A stretch of DNA of 64,000 bases from Bacteroidota bacterium (lineage in GTDB: Bacteria > Bacteroidota > Bacteroidia > Bacteroidales > Prolixibacteraceae). The notes beneath the pieces are model-generated. The model ran no database searches, was not told where the DNA came from, and was given only the letters and a program-made list of their open reading frames with translations. The translations under genes and the position numbers were made by a program. The stretch is from NCBI GenBank assembly GCA_023428545.1, contig JAEYXH010000016.1:62001-126000 (forward strand). Direction: 5' to 3'. Below are positions 1-9,224 of the stretch, piece after piece (within the stretch, counting starts at the first letter, position 1; every line of letters begins with the position of its first letter).

Positions 1-494
1 GCAAGAGAAGTATACGATTTTCCGAATTGTGATTTTGCTAACTCTTCCCTTAATTCATTAATGGCTCCAACCAATTCGTTCTGAACAGCGATATAAGTAC
101 CATATTGGGTCCCAAGGTCATTCTGAAGGGAAATTACCCCTTTTGAAATTCCAACTTCCCCGAAAAAGGGTACTTCCTTTACTTCCTTCTCTGGAAGATT
201 TTCCAGATCAAAAGGATTTGCCATAAATTCCTTTGCTTTTTCCCTTAGGTCGCTGATTTGCATCCACTCTCCCTCAACCAGAAGCTGGTTGTCTTTGTTA
301 ACTAGCACAATAAATACATTGCGCTCTTTAATGGGTGGAGTATCATCATCTTCCGGATTTTCGACAAATGGAGGCAATCTCCTTTCCAAACCGCTGTCAA
401 CGTCCATCGTGGTTGTAACCAGGAAAAAGATCAAAAGCATGAAGGCTATGTCGGCCAGCGACGCTGCTGGTACTTCAGGTGTTTTTCTTGCCAT
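1..494 (-). CDS. exbD: ExbD/TolR-family biopolymer transport protein (partial, 3' end off-window)
   Basis: This is the TonB-system accessory protein that works with ExbB to couple the proton gradient to TonB-dependent outer-membrane transport. The start is the ATG at 494-492. It opens MARKTPEVPAASLADIAFML, followed by the hydrophobic run LLIFFLVTT, which is the single N-terminal membrane helix with the conserved Asp of the ExbD family; a periplasmic domain follows. The frame stays open to base 1, so about 164 residues are visible and the C-terminus is missing. It lies downstream of exbB and a small membrane gene on the same strand, the usual Bacteroidota order, in which a second exbD often follows. 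The family is clear. The precise energised partner is inferred. Confidence 0.9.
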   Translation of the reverse strand, partial: MARKTPEVPAASLADIAFMLLIFFLVTTTMDVDSGLERRLPPFVENPEDDDTPPIKERNVFIVLVNKDNQLLVEGEWMQISDLREKAKEFMANPFDLENLPEKEVKEVPFFGEVGISKGVISLQNDLGTQYGTYIAVQNELVGAINELREELAKSQFGKSYTSL

Positions 495-529
495 AATATA
501 TTTTCCTGTTTTGCTAACCTCGAGGTTAA

Positions 530-982
530 TTACTTCAATACATTCGAAATGGATGACCACACTACTGACAGAATCGCTATTCCAAACAGCAGGTAGGTTG
601 CAATAAGGCCGGCATCAACCAATTTTGCAATACCCGGAGTAAGCGAACCGTCAGATAAATACTTGTCAACTCCGATAAATTGCGGAATAGCATCAGAAGC
701 CAGAACGTAGGAAACGATGGCTATCACAGCAATGAAGCCCAGGGCAAGTAATCCCTTCTTGGCAGCACCGATATCGGATATCATTTGGAATACTCCTGCA
801 AGTAGGGCAATGCCAGCCCCAACGACCAGGAGAATGTAGGTCCAGATTATATTGTTGTTAATCCAGCTGTTCATGGCTGGATCATTGTCTTCACCGAGGT
901 TGACCATCAGTGAAACAACCAATACAGCTGAAATAGCCAGAATGACCCACAGTATGATTGTTAATACTTTTGTAAACTTCAT
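530..982 (-). CDS. Small four-helix membrane protein between exbB and exbD
   Basis: This 150-residue protein of unknown function shows four hydrophobic segments, near residues 7-27, 48-68, 77-97 and 128-147, joined by short polar loops. It lies 7 bases downstream of exbB and 35 bases upstream of exbD on the same strand, so it is very probably co-transcribed. Genes of this size and topology often sit between exbB and exbD in Bacteroidota, which suggests an accessory part of the ExbB/ExbD motor. No catalytic motif is visible, and the functional assignment rests on position alone. Confidence 0.75.
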   Translation of the reverse strand: MKFTKVLTIILWVILAISAVLVVSLMVNLGEDNDPAMNSWINNNIIWTYILLVVGAGIALLAGVFQMISDIGAAKKGLLALGFIAVIAIVSYVLASDAIPQFIGVDKYLSDGSLTPGIAKLVDAGLIATYLLFGIAILSVVWSSISNVLK

Positions 983-989
983 GGTTCAA

Positions 990-1799
990 TTATTTTTTCA
1001 AATTGTGTTTTACAAGCAGGTCGAGCAGTGAAATGGAAGCGTCTTCCATGTTGTTAACAACTGCATCAATTTTAGCAACACAATAGTTGTAGAAAATCTG
1101 AAGAATAATAGCCACTACAAGACCAAATACGGTGGTGATAAGAGCAACCTTGATACCGCTGGCTACAAGTGTGGGAGAAATATCCCCTGCAACCTCAATT
1201 GCGTCGAAGGCCTGAATCATACCGATTACAGTTCCCATGAACCCAAGCATAGGTGCCAGTGCGATGAAAAGTGCAATCCAGCTTAAACCTCTTTCCAACA
1301 GACCAGCCTGAACTCCACCATAAGACACGATAGATTTTTCAACTACGTCGATGCCGTGGTCGAATCTGTCAAGACCCTGGTAGAAAATACTGGCAACCGG
1401 TCCCCTTGTATTACGGCAAACCTCTTTGGCAGCCTCAACGCCACCATTCTGCAGGGCGTCTTCAACTTTGGCCAGCAATTTTTTGGTGTTGGTGGTTGAG
1501 AGGTTCAGGTAAAGTACCCTTTCAATTGAAAATGCAAGACCTAAAATCAGGGTAATCAATACAAAAGACATGAAGCCGGCACCACCTTCGATGAATTTTT
1601 GTTTAAGCTGACTGTGGAGTGACTTTCCTTCTTCAGCGGCTGCCGCAGCAGTTTCCTGGGTGTCAACGGATAAGTCAACCTGTGCAGCCTGCTCAGTAGC
1701 CTGCTCTGCAGGTTGCTCAGCTTCCTGTGCAAAAACAGTATTTGATGCTCCGAAAGCAAGCATCCCGAAAACTGCAAGTAACGCAAATAATCTTTTCAT
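990..1799 (-). CDS. exbB: MotA/TolQ/ExbB proton channel family protein
   Basis: This 269-residue inner-membrane proton-channel subunit pairs with ExbD to energise TonB. An N-terminal signal-like segment (about residues 1-24) is followed by an Ala/Gln/Glu-rich linker to about residue 60, as in Bacteroidota ExbB proteins that carry a periplasmic extension. Membrane helices follow near residues 75-95, 168-190 and 212-235. The characteristic TolQ/ExbB stretch with APMLGFMGTVIGMI is clearly present before the last helix. It is the first gene of the exbB-membrane protein-exbD set, and a good promoter match lies 60 bases upstream. The three TonB receptors elsewhere in the window are plausible clients, but nothing here proves the pairing. 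Confidence 0.93.
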   Translation of the reverse strand: MKRLFALLAVFGMLAFGASNTVFAQEAEQPAEQATEQAAQVDLSVDTQETAAAAAEEGKSLHSQLKQKFIEGGAGFMSFVLITLILGLAFSIERVLYLNLSTTNTKKLLAKVEDALQNGGVEAAKEVCRNTRGPVASIFYQGLDRFDHGIDVVEKSIVSYGGVQAGLLERGLSWIALFIALAPMLGFMGTVIGMIQAFDAIEVAGDISPTLVASGIKVALITTVFGLVVAIILQIFYNYCVAKIDAVVNNMEDASISLLDLLVKHNLKK

Positions 1800-1858
1800 A
1801 ATTGCTTTTAATTAAATTAATAATCTCCTTGATTTATTCAGATTTATTTATTTCTCCT

Positions 1859-1887
1859 CAAAATTATAAATCATCTACATTATTCAA
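1859..1887 (-). promoter_or_regulatory. Bacteroidota-type promoter of exbB
   Basis: Read on the minus strand there is TTG (1887-1885), an 18-base spacer and TAATTTTG (1866-1859), matching the phylum's TTG-N17-19-TAnnTTTG consensus. It lies about 60 bases upstream of the exbB ATG. This is one of the best-spaced matches in the window. Confidence 0.6.
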
Positions 1888-1986
1888 AAGTCAAAGCGAA
1901 CTTTTTAAAAGCCTGAGCCTATTTATTTTTAAAACGTGCAGATTGAAATCCTAAGTTAGTCACAAGAACGAATTGAAATGTTTAGT

Positions 1987-2075
<89 letters not shown>

Positions 2076-2107
2076 AGTTTACTCAGATTTTTGAGGGCTG
2101 CAAAATA

Positions 2108-2143
2108 CTAAAAAAATAAAAACGGAAACACTTTTATTCCGTT
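2108..2143 (-). terminator. Rho-independent terminator of ansA
   Basis: On the minus strand a stem AACGGAA/TTCCGTT (2143-2137 and 2127-2121) with a 9-base loop is followed directly by a long T-rich run ending near 2108. The hairpin includes the ansA stop codon. Confidence 0.7.
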
Positions 2144-3174
2144 ATTTCCCCACTCAGGCTTTTATTCAAATGGATTTTAATTTCGTCCTTTTTTAGATTC
2201 TGTCCCAAAAGTAACATCAGTTTGGTAACGGCAGCTTCCGTGGTCATGTCTTTTCCGCTGATAACCCCTGCATTCAGCAGCTCCCTGCTGGTTTCATACT
2301 GACCCATATGGACACTTCCACCCTGGCATTGCGAAATGTTCAGCACAATAATGTTTTCCCGAATCGCTTTCCTGATGGCACTGATCAACCAACGGGTGGT
2401 GGGGACATTCCCCGACCCAAAAGATTCAAGAATTACTCCCTTTAGCCCCGGAGTCGATAAAAGCGATTCTACAGCTGTCCTGTTGATTCCCGGAAACATT
2501 TTCAGTATCAGGACATTGTCGTTAAATCCGGTCCTGGTTTTTAAAATACCTTTATTCTCGGGATAATGGATAAATTCAGTATGATATTTAATGTCAACCC
2601 CTGCCGTGGCAAGCGCGGGATAATTTTCGGAAGTGAATGCACTGAAGTTTTCCGAATCTCTTTTTATGGACCGGTTGCCCCGGTATAACTTAAAATCAAA
2701 ATAGATGCAAACTTCCGGAACGATCGCATGGCCATTCTGTCGTGCTGCAGCTATTTCTATCGCTGTAATCAGGTTTTCCTTTCCATCGGTTCGGATGGTG
2801 CCTATATGAAGTTGTGATCCGGTTAGGATGACAGGCTTATCGAGGTTCTCGAACATAAAACTGAGAGCAGATGCGGTATAAGCCATGGTATCGGTACCAT
2901 GCAATATGACAAATCCGTCAAACTGGTTGTAATTCTTATGGATGGTTTCTGCCAGTTTCTCCCAGATTTTAGGAGTCATGTTGGAAGAATCAATGGGAGG
3001 ATTGAAAGCGATAGTCTTCAGTCGGTACCCAAATTTGTTCAGTTCGGGAACCACCTTCTGTATCTCCTCAAACCTGACCGGAGATAAGGTCCCGGTCTCA
3101 GGTTGAAAGGCCATTCCAATAGTGCCTCCCGTGTAGATAATCAGCACTGAAGGGGTCCATGCTTCTGTTTTCAT
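2134..3174 (-). CDS. ansA: Type I (cytosolic) L-asparaginase
   Basis: The protein hydrolyses L-asparagine to aspartate and ammonia. It has 346 residues, the usual size for AnsA-type enzymes, and no signal peptide, which fits the cytoplasmic type I class. Both catalytic threonine regions are visible: IYTGGTIGM near residue 15 and LHGTDTMAYTAS near residue 90. It follows tatD by 29 bases on the same strand, so the two are probably one transcript, ended by a hairpin that overlaps the ansA stop codon. Glutamate dehydrogenase just upstream gives a loose amino-nitrogen theme, but no shared regulation can be seen. Confidence 0.93.
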   Translation of the reverse strand: MKTEAWTPSVLIIYTGGTIGMAFQPETGTLSPVRFEEIQKVVPELNKFGYRLKTIAFNPPIDSSNMTPKIWEKLAETIHKNYNQFDGFVILHGTDTMAYTASALSFMFENLDKPVILTGSQLHIGTIRTDGKENLITAIEIAAARQNGHAIVPEVCIYFDFKLYRGNRSIKRDSENFSAFTSENYPALATAGVDIKYHTEFIHYPENKGILKTRTGFNDNVLILKMFPGINRTAVESLLSTPGLKGVILESFGSGNVPTTRWLISAIRKAIRENIIVLNISQCQGGSVHMGQYETSRELLNAGVISGKDMTTEAAVTKLMLLLGQNLKKDEIKIHLNKSLSGEITE

Positions 3175-3203
3175 CTTATGCCACTTTTATAAGCCATTAT
3201 ATG

Positions 3204-3968
3204 TCAAATCCCAAAAAGTTTCTCTGCGTTAAAGGTAGTAATTTGGGCAACCTCCATTTCTGTGGTGCCTGTAGCTTCTGCCACCTTGGCTGCAATGATG
3301 GATAAAAAAGAGCTTTCATTTCTCTTGCCTCTGTATGGTACGGGTGCGAGGTAGGGGGCGTCGGTTTCCAGAACGACATGGCCGAGCCCTGTTTCCTTTA
3401 ACACCTCCCGGAGGTTTGTGTTTTTAAATGTCACAACGCCTCCAATGCCGATATGAAATCCCAGCCCGAATAATCTCAGTGCATCTTCGGCGTCACCCGA
3501 AAAACAGTGGAATACTCCCTTTATATGTCCATCCTGTTCTTCTTCAACAATTTTTATTGTCTCATGAAATGAATCACGTACGTGAATCACTACGGGTAAA
3601 TTTGCTGATTTTGCAATTCTGAGCTGGTATCGGAAAGCTTCTTGCTGTTCCTTCAGGTATGATTTGTCCCAGTAAAGGTCAATTCCGATTTCACCGATTC
3701 CATGGAATTTTCGTTCCGACAGCCACTTTTCCACAAGGGTAATCTGGCTTTTGTAGTCTGGTGTGACTGATGTCGGATGGATGCCAATGAGTGGAAAACA
3801 ATTGTCGGGATATTGATCCGACAGGCTGAGCATACCTTCAATCGAACTTTCATCGATGTTTGGAAGAATCATTTTGGTTATTCCCCTTTGGATGGTCCGT
3901 TCGATCATTTCATTTCTGTCGGAGTCAAATTCTTCGGCATACAGGTGCGCATGTGTATCAATAAGCAT
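3204..3968 (-). CDS. tatD: TatD-family metal-dependent hydrolase/DNase
   Basis: TatD proteins are TIM-barrel metal-dependent hydrolases, with 3'-5' exonuclease activity in the characterised members. The chosen start gives 254 residues beginning MLIDTHAHLYAEEF, with the HxH metal ligands in the first ten residues. Further metal-ligand regions are the GEIGID stretch, VIHVRDS, GVFHCFSG and LETDAPYLAP near the C-terminus. A longer frame opens at an ATG at 4001, but a strong -7 promoter element (3990-3983) lies inside that extension and the family normally begins at IDTHAH, so 3968 is preferred. It is the first gene of a tatD-ansA unit. Confidence 0.92.
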   Translation of the reverse strand: MLIDTHAHLYAEEFDSDRNEMIERTIQRGITKMILPNIDESSIEGMLSLSDQYPDNCFPLIGIHPTSVTPDYKSQITLVEKWLSERKFHGIGEIGIDLYWDKSYLKEQQEAFRYQLRIAKSANLPVVIHVRDSFHETIKIVEEEQDGHIKGVFHCFSGDAEDALRLFGLGFHIGIGGVVTFKNTNLREVLKETGLGHVVLETDAPYLAPVPYRGKRNESSFLSIIAAKVAEATGTTEMEVAQITTFNAEKLFGI

Positions 3969-3982
3969 CAGCAATTTTTTCG

Positions 3983-3990
3983 CAAAGGTA
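3983..3990 (-). promoter_or_regulatory. -7 promoter element of tatD-ansA
   Basis: TACCTTTG on the minus strand is an exact TAnnTTTG match, 15 bases upstream of the preferred tatD start at 3968. It decides between the two possible ATG starts. No clear -33 TTG at ideal spacing was seen. Confidence 0.5.
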
Positions 3991-4061
3991 TGAACTTCCA
4001 TAAATCGGGCAATTTCCGGGGTGGTCTGGCCTTATCAAAATTTACCGGCTCCTGAAATATA

Positions 4062-4088
4062 GGAAGGCTTGCCAATGACAAGCCTTCC
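4062..4088 (-). terminator. Terminator hairpin downstream of gdhA
   Basis: A perfect 10-base stem (4062-4071 and 4079-4088, GGAAGGCTTG and its complement) encloses a 7-base loop about 20 bases after the gdhA stop codon. The trailing minus-strand sequence is only moderately T-rich (TATATTTC). Confidence 0.65.
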
Positions 4089-4109
4089 ATGATTTTTATG
4101 CTCTTATGC

Positions 4110-5444
4110 TTAAACCACTCCCTGGGCAAGCATCGCTTCGGCAACTTTTACAAATCCACCAACATTGGCTCCTTTCACATAATCGACCTTATCCCCTGCT
4201 TTTCCATATTCAACACAGGTGGCATGGATGTCATGCATGATGCTCTGAAGCTTCTGGTCTACCTCCTGGCGTGACCAGTTGAGGCGCATGCTGTTCTGGG
4301 TCATTTCAAGTCCGGATACCGCAACCCCACCTGCATTTACGGCTTTTCCGGGCGCATATACCAGATGTTTTCCAAAATGTTCCACTGCTTCCATGGTGCA
4401 GCCCATGTTTGAAACTTCACCAACAAGGAAGCACCCATTATTGACCAACTGGATTGCGTCTTCCAGGTCAACTTCGTTCTGGGTGGCACATGGCATGGCT
4501 ATATCAACCTTGACTTCCCATGGTTTTTTGCCCGGGACAAATATGGCACCGAATTCCTTGGCATAGGGTTCAACAATGTCCTGGTTGCTGGCCCTGAGTT
4601 CAAGCAGGTAGTCGACTTTTTCGCCAGTTATGCCATCCATATCCAGCACATATCCGTCAGGACCGGAAATGGTAATGACTTTACCACCCAGCTCATTGAT
4701 TTTCAGGATCGCGCCCCACGCAACATTTCCGAATCCGGAAACGGAAAATGTATGTCCGGCAATGTCTTTACCCATTCGGTTCAACATATGGCGCACAAAA
4801 TAGACTGCTCCAAATCCCGTTGCTTCAGGTCGGATAAGACTTCCGCCCCAGCCAATTCCCTTGCCGGTGAAAACTCCCGTGAATTCATTGCGCAGTCGCT
4901 TATATTGGCCAAACATGTAACCGACTTCACGTCCGCCAACGCCAATGTCACCTGCCGGCACATCAGTATTGGGTCCGATATGGCGATACAGTTCATTCAT
5001 GAACGATTGGCAGAACCTCATTATTTCGCCATCGGATTTACCTTTGGGACTGAAGTCCGATCCGCCTTTGCCTCCACCCATGGGCAGGGTTGTCAAACTG
5101 TTCTTGAAAGTCTGTTCGAATCCCAGGAATTTCAGAATGCTAAGTGTTACTGTAGCATGAAAACGGATGCCTCCTTTGTATGGCCCCAAGGCTGAATTGA
5201 ACTCAACCCTGTACCCACGGTTGATCTGGATTTCACCCCGATCATCTACCCATGGTACCCTGAACATGATGGTGCGTTCAGGTTCGCACATGCGTTCCAG
5301 AATTTTGTTTTTTTGGTATTTGGGATTTCTGGTATAATAATCCCACACAGTTTCAGCAACTTCCTGAACGGCCTGATGGAACTCTTTTTCTCCGGGAGTC
5401 CTCAGCTTCAGGCTTTCCATGAATTCCTTAATTTCAGCTTTCAT
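4110..5444 (-). CDS. gdhA: Glutamate dehydrogenase (hexameric, probably NADP-dependent)
   Basis: The enzyme reversibly converts 2-oxoglutarate and ammonium to glutamate, the main ammonium-assimilation route in many Bacteroidota. At 444 residues it has the length of the small hexameric GdhA class. The substrate-site GPYKGGIRFH is near residue 89 and the signature PMGGGKGGSDFSPKGKSDGE near residue 120, followed by the VPAGDIGVGGREVG stretch. The C-terminal Rossmann domain carries SGFGNVAWG. Cofactor preference is inferred from the subfamily. It is monocistronic, with its own candidate promoter, a leader hairpin and a terminator. Confidence 0.95.
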   Translation of the reverse strand: MKAEIKEFMESLKLRTPGEKEFHQAVQEVAETVWDYYTRNPKYQKNKILERMCEPERTIMFRVPWVDDRGEIQINRGYRVEFNSALGPYKGGIRFHATVTLSILKFLGFEQTFKNSLTTLPMGGGKGGSDFSPKGKSDGEIMRFCQSFMNELYRHIGPNTDVPAGDIGVGGREVGYMFGQYKRLRNEFTGVFTGKGIGWGGSLIRPEATGFGAVYFVRHMLNRMGKDIAGHTFSVSGFGNVAWGAILKINELGGKVITISGPDGYVLDMDGITGEKVDYLLELRASNQDIVEPYAKEFGAIFVPGKKPWEVKVDIAMPCATQNEVDLEDAIQLVNNGCFLVGEVSNMGCTMEAVEHFGKHLVYAPGKAVNAGGVAVSGLEMTQNSMRLNWSRQEVDQKLQSIMHDIHATCVEYGKAGDKVDYVKGANVGGFVKVAEAMLAQGVV

Positions 5445-5502
5445 AGGTACTTTGATATTTAAATTTGATTCTAACTTAATAAAATATACGCAGGCTTAAA
5501 CT

Positions 5503-5533
5503 CCCGGAAGGCTATGCTTTTGCGAATTCCGGG
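5503..5533 (-). other. Hairpin in the gdhA 5' leader
   Basis: CCCGGAA (5503-5509) and TTCCGGG (5527-5533) are perfectly complementary around a 17-base loop. The hairpin lies about 60 bases upstream of the gdhA start and downstream of the candidate -7 element at 5549-5556, so it would be in the untranslated leader. No T-run follows, so it is not an obvious terminator. Confidence 0.4.
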
Positions 5534-5548
5534 CTACGGCCATCGTTT

Positions 5549-5556
5549 CAAATTTA
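5549..5556 (-). promoter_or_regulatory. Candidate -7 promoter element of gdhA
   Basis: TAAATTTG on the minus strand matches TAnnTTTG and lies about 105 bases upstream of the gdhA ATG. No well-spaced -33 TTG is visible, so the call is tentative. The rest of the 5445-5710 interval is AT-rich and holds no convincing gene. Confidence 0.35.
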
Positions 5557-5710
5557 TGCAAGTTGTTTGGTTTTTCACATCCTTTTATGGAAAATAGCAT
5601 TTTGTCAATGAATTGATATACAGCAATATGATATATTTAAATTTGTGTTAAATAGCACTCTCTGACAAACATCATGATTTTGGTGGAAGGTTTTGGTGTC
5701 ATTTTGCTAT

Positions 5711-5750
5711 AAAAACAAGAAAGCCTTCCTCCATTCAGGAGAAAGGCTTT
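5711..5750 (-). terminator. Rho-independent terminator of groES-groEL
   Basis: On the minus strand AAAGCCTTTCTCC pairs with GGAGGAAGGCTTT (stem 5720-5750, one G-T wobble, 5-base loop). CTTGTTTTT follows. It lies 27 bases beyond the groEL stop codon. Confidence 0.8.
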
Positions 5751-5777
5751 ACTATTTGTATTTACGGTTATGGCGTA

Positions 5778-7424
<1,647 letters not shown>

Positions 7425-7447
7425 TTAGATTTTCTTAATTTGATGAA

Positions 7448-7726
7448 TTACTGGATGTACAGAACGTCATTCTGCGACATGAGTAAGTAGTCAACTCCAT
7501 CAATACTTAAAGTTGTTCCTGAATACTTACCATAGAATACGACATCACCTACGTTGACTTCCATCGGTTCATCCTTCTTTGATTCTCCAACCAGAACCAC
7601 TTTGCCATTTTGTGGTTTTTCCTTCGCTGAATCAGGAATGATGATTCCACTGGCCGTTTTGGTTTCGGCTTCCTGTGGTTCTACCAGGATTTTCCCTGCA
7701 AGAATTTTACCTTTTAATTCTGCCAT
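7448..7726 (-). CDS. groES: Co-chaperonin GroES (10 kDa)
   Basis: GroES caps the GroEL chamber. The 92-residue protein starts MAELKGKILAGKILVEPQEA. It contains the mobile-loop region (about residues 18-32, KTASGIIIPDSAKEKPQ), and later the GDVVFYGKYSGT and DYLLMSQNDVL strands typical of the family. It is the first gene of the groES-groEL operon. The roughly 450 bases upstream contain a large palindrome and the secG terminator, but no exact TAnnTTTG promoter on this strand. Confidence 0.97.
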   Translation of the reverse strand: MAELKGKILAGKILVEPQEAETKTASGIIIPDSAKEKPQNGKVVLVGESKKDEPMEVNVGDVVFYGKYSGTTLSIDGVDYLLMSQNDVLYIQ

Positions 7727-8023
7727 TGCTTAAGTTTTTTTATAGTTTGACATTAATTTTAAAATCGACATCGGACTGTTTTCATAATCCATGCCAAGCC
7801 GATTTTGGCGCATTGAAGGGCTTTTTCATTGTCAATTTTTCAGGGTGTGTCAGGCCGGTTCATTCTGTATGTGTTTGATATGTAAATATATAAAGGCCTA
7901 TTCCGAGAATTTGTTATCTGCCAGTCTGACATACTTGAAAGATAGCTTTTCGTGTAAGGGATACCTTATGCAATGGCTTCAGTTTTCTCGTTAATCGCTG
8001 ACCCCCTTGGTACCGGTTCTGTA
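7727..8023. other. Non-coding interval upstream of groES
   Basis: Overlapping short open frames here and across the palindrome have unconvincing, low-complexity translations, and no family could be recognised. The interval must hold the groES promoter, but neither a TAnnTTTG element nor a CIRCE repeat was seen. It leads directly into the palindrome at 8024. Confidence 0.5.
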
Positions 8024-8103
8024 ATTGTATACATCGGTTGCGGTACTTCTATAGTTCTTGCATAGTGTATCACTATACAAGAACTATAGAAGATGTATAC
8101 AAT
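8024..8103. repeat. Long nested inverted repeat between secG and groES
   Basis: The inner arms are 22 bases each (8046-8067 and 8071-8092), separated by a 3-base TAT and complementary except for one C/A position. Outer arms of 11 bases (8024-8034 ATTGTATACAT and 8093-8103 ATGTATACAAT) are perfectly complementary. An 11-base insertion (8035-8045) is present on the left side only. A transcript in either direction would form a stem of over 30 base pairs. There is no T-run after it, so it is not a simple terminator. No transposase or flanking target duplication was seen, and no coding function is evident. Confidence 0.8.
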
Positions 8104-8183
8104 ATACGACTCGGTATGGGACTTGCACTGGGTTTGTTCAGGGATTATCTTATCTTGGAGCGCTGGCCCAAAACTGCACAGCC

Positions 8184-8222
8184 CACAAAAACGAAGAGGC
8201 TGCCCCTATTGGACAGCCTCTT
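8184..8222 (-). terminator. Rho-independent terminator of the secG operon
   Basis: On the minus strand AAGAGGCTGTCC pairs with GGGCAGCCTCTT (8222-8194, 12 base pairs with one G-T wobble, loop AATAG). CGTTTTTGTG follows. It begins 27 bases after the secG stop codon. Confidence 0.85.
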
Positions 8223-8248
8223 CATATGATGTTGTGTTATATTCGAAT

Positions 8249-8602
8249 CTATTGTGCCGAATCCTGGGTTGCAACAGGGGTTTCTTCAGCTGTTGGTGCA
8301 GGGAAGGCCGGGATCTGGGTAGGATCAGGTACATTCTGAATCTGTTCCTGAAGAATTGAGCCTCGTACTCCAGCTTCACCCCTTGGAATGAAAGCCGATC
8401 CCATAATTGAAAGTACTAAAAGGGCACCTGCCAGTGTCCAAGTCGCTTTTTCGAGAAAATCGGCGGTTTTGCGAACACCCATCACCTGGGTGGAAGCCTG
8501 AAAGTTACTTGCCAATCCACCTCCTTTGGAATTCTGAACCAATACAATCAGTACAAGGAGGACACAAATGATAAATATGAGAACAGTTATAAGTGTATAC
8601 AT
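8249..8602 (-). CDS. secG: Preprotein translocase subunit SecG
   Basis: SecG is the small auxiliary subunit of the SecYEG protein-conducting channel in the inner membrane. The 117-residue protein has two hydrophobic helices, near residues 3-22 and 54-72, joined by the loop LVQNSKGGGLAS that carries the family's conserved Gly-rich segment. The C-terminal tail of about 40 residues is rich in Pro, Gln and Ala, as in other Bacteroidota SecG proteins. It is the last gene of a four-gene transcript with the sigma54-type activator, lptE and a TPR protein, and is followed by a strong terminator. Confidence 0.93.
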   Translation of the reverse strand: MYTLITVLIFIICVLLVLIVLVQNSKGGGLASNFQASTQVMGVRKTADFLEKATWTLAGALLVLSIMGSAFIPRGEAGVRGSILQEQIQNVPDPTQIPAFPAPTAEETPVATQDSAQ

Positions 8603-8615
8603 CTTATTGAAAATC

Positions 8616-9224
8616 TTAATGGTTCTTTAATTTTTTAATTTCTTCAATGCGGGCAGCAAAGTAAATACTTTTTTCCGGATATTTCAAAATTAATTTTTCA
8701 AATGACTGAATGGCTTTTTCAAGGTTTCCTTGTAAAAATAAAAGGTTTGCAAAAGTCTCGGTTACAAAATCATCTGATTCCTCTATGGCCTTTTGGGCCA
8801 CATTATCAGGTGAGAATTCGATAGGGGGCATCTGCTTGGCGAAAGTTCCACCTCCAGAAAGAAACCTGTCAATGAGTTCCATTTTTGACTGATTATTTGT
8901 ATTCTCTTGATCTTCCTTGTCTGTGGTGGCTCCTAGCTCATAGTCATCGATTGAAAAATGTCCTGTTTCTGGTAAATCCAATTCGCTGGCAACCGGTGTT
9001 TCCAGAAACTCCTTTAGCCATTTCCTGTTGGGAACCCTGAGTGCAACCTGCATGACAGATTCAGCATATAGGCTGCTGTTTAGATTTTTGAGGTTTCTGA
9101 GCCAGAGAGCCCATCCCAGCCAACTGGCCGGTTGGAGTTCGGTCAGCCTTTTGGTTGCATCCAATGTGCTATCGTTCAGCAAGCTGGGGTTTTTCAGGTA
9201 TTTTCTGATGTCTGCAGGATTCAT
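8616..9224 (-). CDS. Conserved hypothetical protein with C-terminal TPR
   Basis: The 202-residue soluble protein has no signal peptide. The last 50 residues (NLLFLQGNLEKAIQSFEKLILKYPEKS) read as one tetratricopeptide repeat, a protein-protein interaction motif. The first 90 residues are rich in Leu and Trp and could be helical. The middle, about residues 100-125, is acidic and Asn/Gln-rich, so probably disordered. The start codon directly abuts the lptE stop and secG follows after 13 bases, so it is translated from the same message. The position between an LPS-assembly lipoprotein and a translocase subunit suggests an envelope-related role, but no function can be assigned. Confidence 0.8.
   Translation of the reverse strand: MNPADIRKYLKNPSLLNDSTLDATKRLTELQPASWLGWALWLRNLKNLNSSLYAESVMQVALRVPNRKWLKEFLETPVASELDLPETGHFSIDDYELGATTDKEDQENTNNQSKMELIDRFLSGGGTFAKQMPPIEFSPDNVAQKAIEESDDFVTETFANLLFLQGNLEKAIQSFEKLILKYPEKSIYFAARIEEIKKLKNH

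Noticed and set aside
4752..5195. 147-codon frame antisense to gdhA
   Set aside because: It lies entirely within gdhA, whose frame is strongly conserved; the antisense translation has no recognisable domain.
8024..8103. Reading the palindrome as an insertion sequence
   Set aside because: No transposase frame and no target-site duplication is present. A non-autonomous element remains possible and is treated as a finding.
8038..8359. Overlapping plus-strand frames through the palindrome and the secG 3' end
   Set aside because: They are shadows of the inverted repeat and of secG on the other strand; three overlapping frames of similar length with no start context are typical of chance.
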